Shown here: positions 21,457 to 22,283 of the stretch, piece after piece | Position numbering within the stretch: position 1 is the first letter of the stretch | Layout of the letters: every line of letters starts with the position of its first letter | NCBI GenBank assembly: GCA_003577005.1 | Contig: QEUW01000076.1 | Location: 1 to 22,283 of the forward strand | DNA length: 22,283 bases | Direction of reading: 5' to 3' | Source of the DNA: Chloroflexota bacterium | GTDB taxonomy: Bacteria > Chloroflexota > Anaerolineae > Caldilineales > Caldilineaceae | Translations under genes and position numbers: made by a program | The notes under the pieces: model-generated | Database searches by the model: none | Told to the model about the DNA's origin: nothing | The model's input: only the letters and a program-made list of their open reading frames with translations

Positions 21457-22283
21457 ATGAGCAAAGTACGCGTCCTGGTTGGTACACGCAAAGGTGCGTT
21501 CATCCTGACGTCGGACGAAAAGCGCAAAGAGTGGGAGGTGGACGGCCCGCACTTTGCGGGCTGGGAGATGTATCACGTCGTGGGTTCACCCGCCGACCCG
21601 AACCGGCTCTATGCGTCGCAATCCACCGGCTGGTTTGGCCAGCTGATCCAACGCTCCGACGACGGCGGCAAGACGTGGGAGCCGGTGGGCAACGAGTTTG
21701 CCTACGTGGGGAATCCTGGCACACACCAGTTTTACGACGGCAGCCAACACCCGTGGGAATTCAAGCGCGTCTGGCATCTCGAACCGTCGCTAAGCGATCC
21801 CGACACCGTCTACGCCGGGGTGGAAGACGCTGCCTTGTTCCGCACGACCGATGGCGGCAAGACGTGGCAGGAACTGCCCGGGCTGCGCGAGGTCAAGGGG
21901 CATCTCTGGCAACCCGGCGCCGGCGGGATGTGCCTACACACCATCGTGCTGGACCGCAACGACCCCAACCGCATCTTTGTCGCCATCTCCGCCGCGGGCG
22001 CCTTCCGCACCGAGGATGGTGGCAAGAGCTGGCAACCGATCAACAAGGGGCTCAAATCCGGGTACGAATTGCCCGACCCGGACGCCGACGTCGGCCACTG
22101 TGTGCATAGCATCGCCATGCACCCGGCGCGCCCGGACGTACTCTTCATGCAGAAGCATTGGGACGTTATGCGCAGCGACAACGCTGGCGAAATGTGGTAT
22201 GAAGTGAGCGGGAATCTGCCGAGCGACTTTGGCTTCCCTATCGCCGTTCACGCCCATGAGCCGGATACGGTCTATGTGGTGCC
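21457..22283 (+). CDS. Asp-box (BNR) repeat beta-propeller protein, 3' end outside window
   Basis: The visible 275 residues contain four Asp-box motifs: SDDGGKTW (67-74), TDGGKTW (131-137), EDGGKSW (186-192) and the degenerate SDNAGEMW (240-247). This is the repeat of sialidase/VPS10/photosynthesis-factor-like propellers. The N-terminus [21 protein letters not shown] has no signal peptide. Asp-box repeats alone do not prove glycosidase activity, and the catalytic arginine triad of sialidases is not evident, so glycosyl hydrolase would be an over-call. The ATG at 21457 has AAAGGAG six bases upstream. It is the second propeller-fold protein without an export signal in this window. Confidence 0.9.
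   Translation, partial: MSKVRVLVGTRKGAFILTSDEKRKEWEVDGPHFAGWEMYHVVGSPADPNRLYASQSTGWFGQLIQRSDDGGKTWEPVGNEFAYVGNPGTHQFYDGSQHPWEFKRVWHLEPSLSDPDTVYAGVEDAALFRTTDGGKTWQELPGLREVKGHLWQPGAGGMCLHTIVLDRNDPNRIFVAISAAGAFRTEDGGKSWQPINKGLKSGYELPDPDADVGHCVHSIAMHPARPDVLFMQKHWDVMRSDNAGEMWYEVSGNLPSDFGFPIAVHAHEPDTVYVV

Noticed and set aside
21457..22283. Sialidase assignment from Asp-box motifs
   Set aside because: Asp boxes only indicate the propeller fold. The catalytic arginine triad and signal peptide of secreted sialidases are not seen in the visible part.

Overview
The window looks like a piece of a GC-rich Chloroflexota chromosome, probably of the Anaerolineae/Caldilineales type. This is an inference from gene content: Tat/lipoprotein dipeptide-type binding proteins, cytosolic VCBS/FG-GAP proteins, phytanoyl-CoA dioxygenase-like enzymes, many aldo/keto reductases, MocR and FadR regulators, and ECF-associated YCII/RibD_C/DUF3224/DinB families. 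No rRNA, tRNA, CRISPR array or complete insertion sequence is visible. Both ends cut through genes.

Region 1 (1-8023): a minus-strand transport operon read from about 7046 down to 1. It encodes a substrate-binding lipoprotein, two permeases (OppB/DppB and OppC/DppC type), an unrecognised beta-rich protein, a DegT/DnrJ/EryC1 PLP aminotransferase and a seven-loop VCBS/FG-GAP propeller protein without a signal peptide. A FadR-type GntR regulator is divergent from it. The shared control region has a good sigma-70 promoter and paired TTGCA/TGCAA half-sites. No transporter ATPase is in view.

Region 2 (8250-10633): a plus-strand stress-signalling set of a YCII/DGPF protein, a RibD_C (dihydrofolate reductase-like) protein and an ECF42-type sigma factor with its long C-terminal extension. 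The last two overlap by 4 nt.

Region 3 (10640-13360): a minus-strand operon of a phytanoyl-CoA dioxygenase-like oxygenase and an aldo/keto reductase, flanked on both sides by related palindromic repeats. Between the two genes lies the scar of a second VCBS gene. The scar keeps the first 15 codons and the last segment of a paralogue of the protein in Region 1. Its start overlaps the oxygenase stop and its old stop overlaps the reductase start.

Region 4 (13440-17276): an orphan Phd/YefM antitoxin overlapping an NAD-dependent epimerase by ATGA; an MntA/HepT toxin-antitoxin pair whose HepT loses its C-terminus where it meets the stop codon of a convergent MocR regulator; then a control region with two face-to-face promoters that overlap almost completely.

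Region 5 (17277-22283): two tandem aldo/keto reductases, a DinB-like protein behind a near-consensus promoter, a family-4-like sulfotransferase, a cupin, a chimeric pseudogene (VOC/PhnB start fused to a truncated DUF3224 domain, with ACG where the start codon should be) and the beginning of an Asp-box (BNR) repeat protein.

The most notable signal is the repeated design in Regions 1 and 3. In each, a small-molecule enzyme (aminotransferase or oxygenase) is followed with almost no gap by a VCBS propeller that lacks an export signal, and one of these propellers has been deleted internally. The window also shows several gene-level breakpoints (truncated HepT, orphan Phd, VOC/DUF3224 chimera), as expected of a recombining accessory region.
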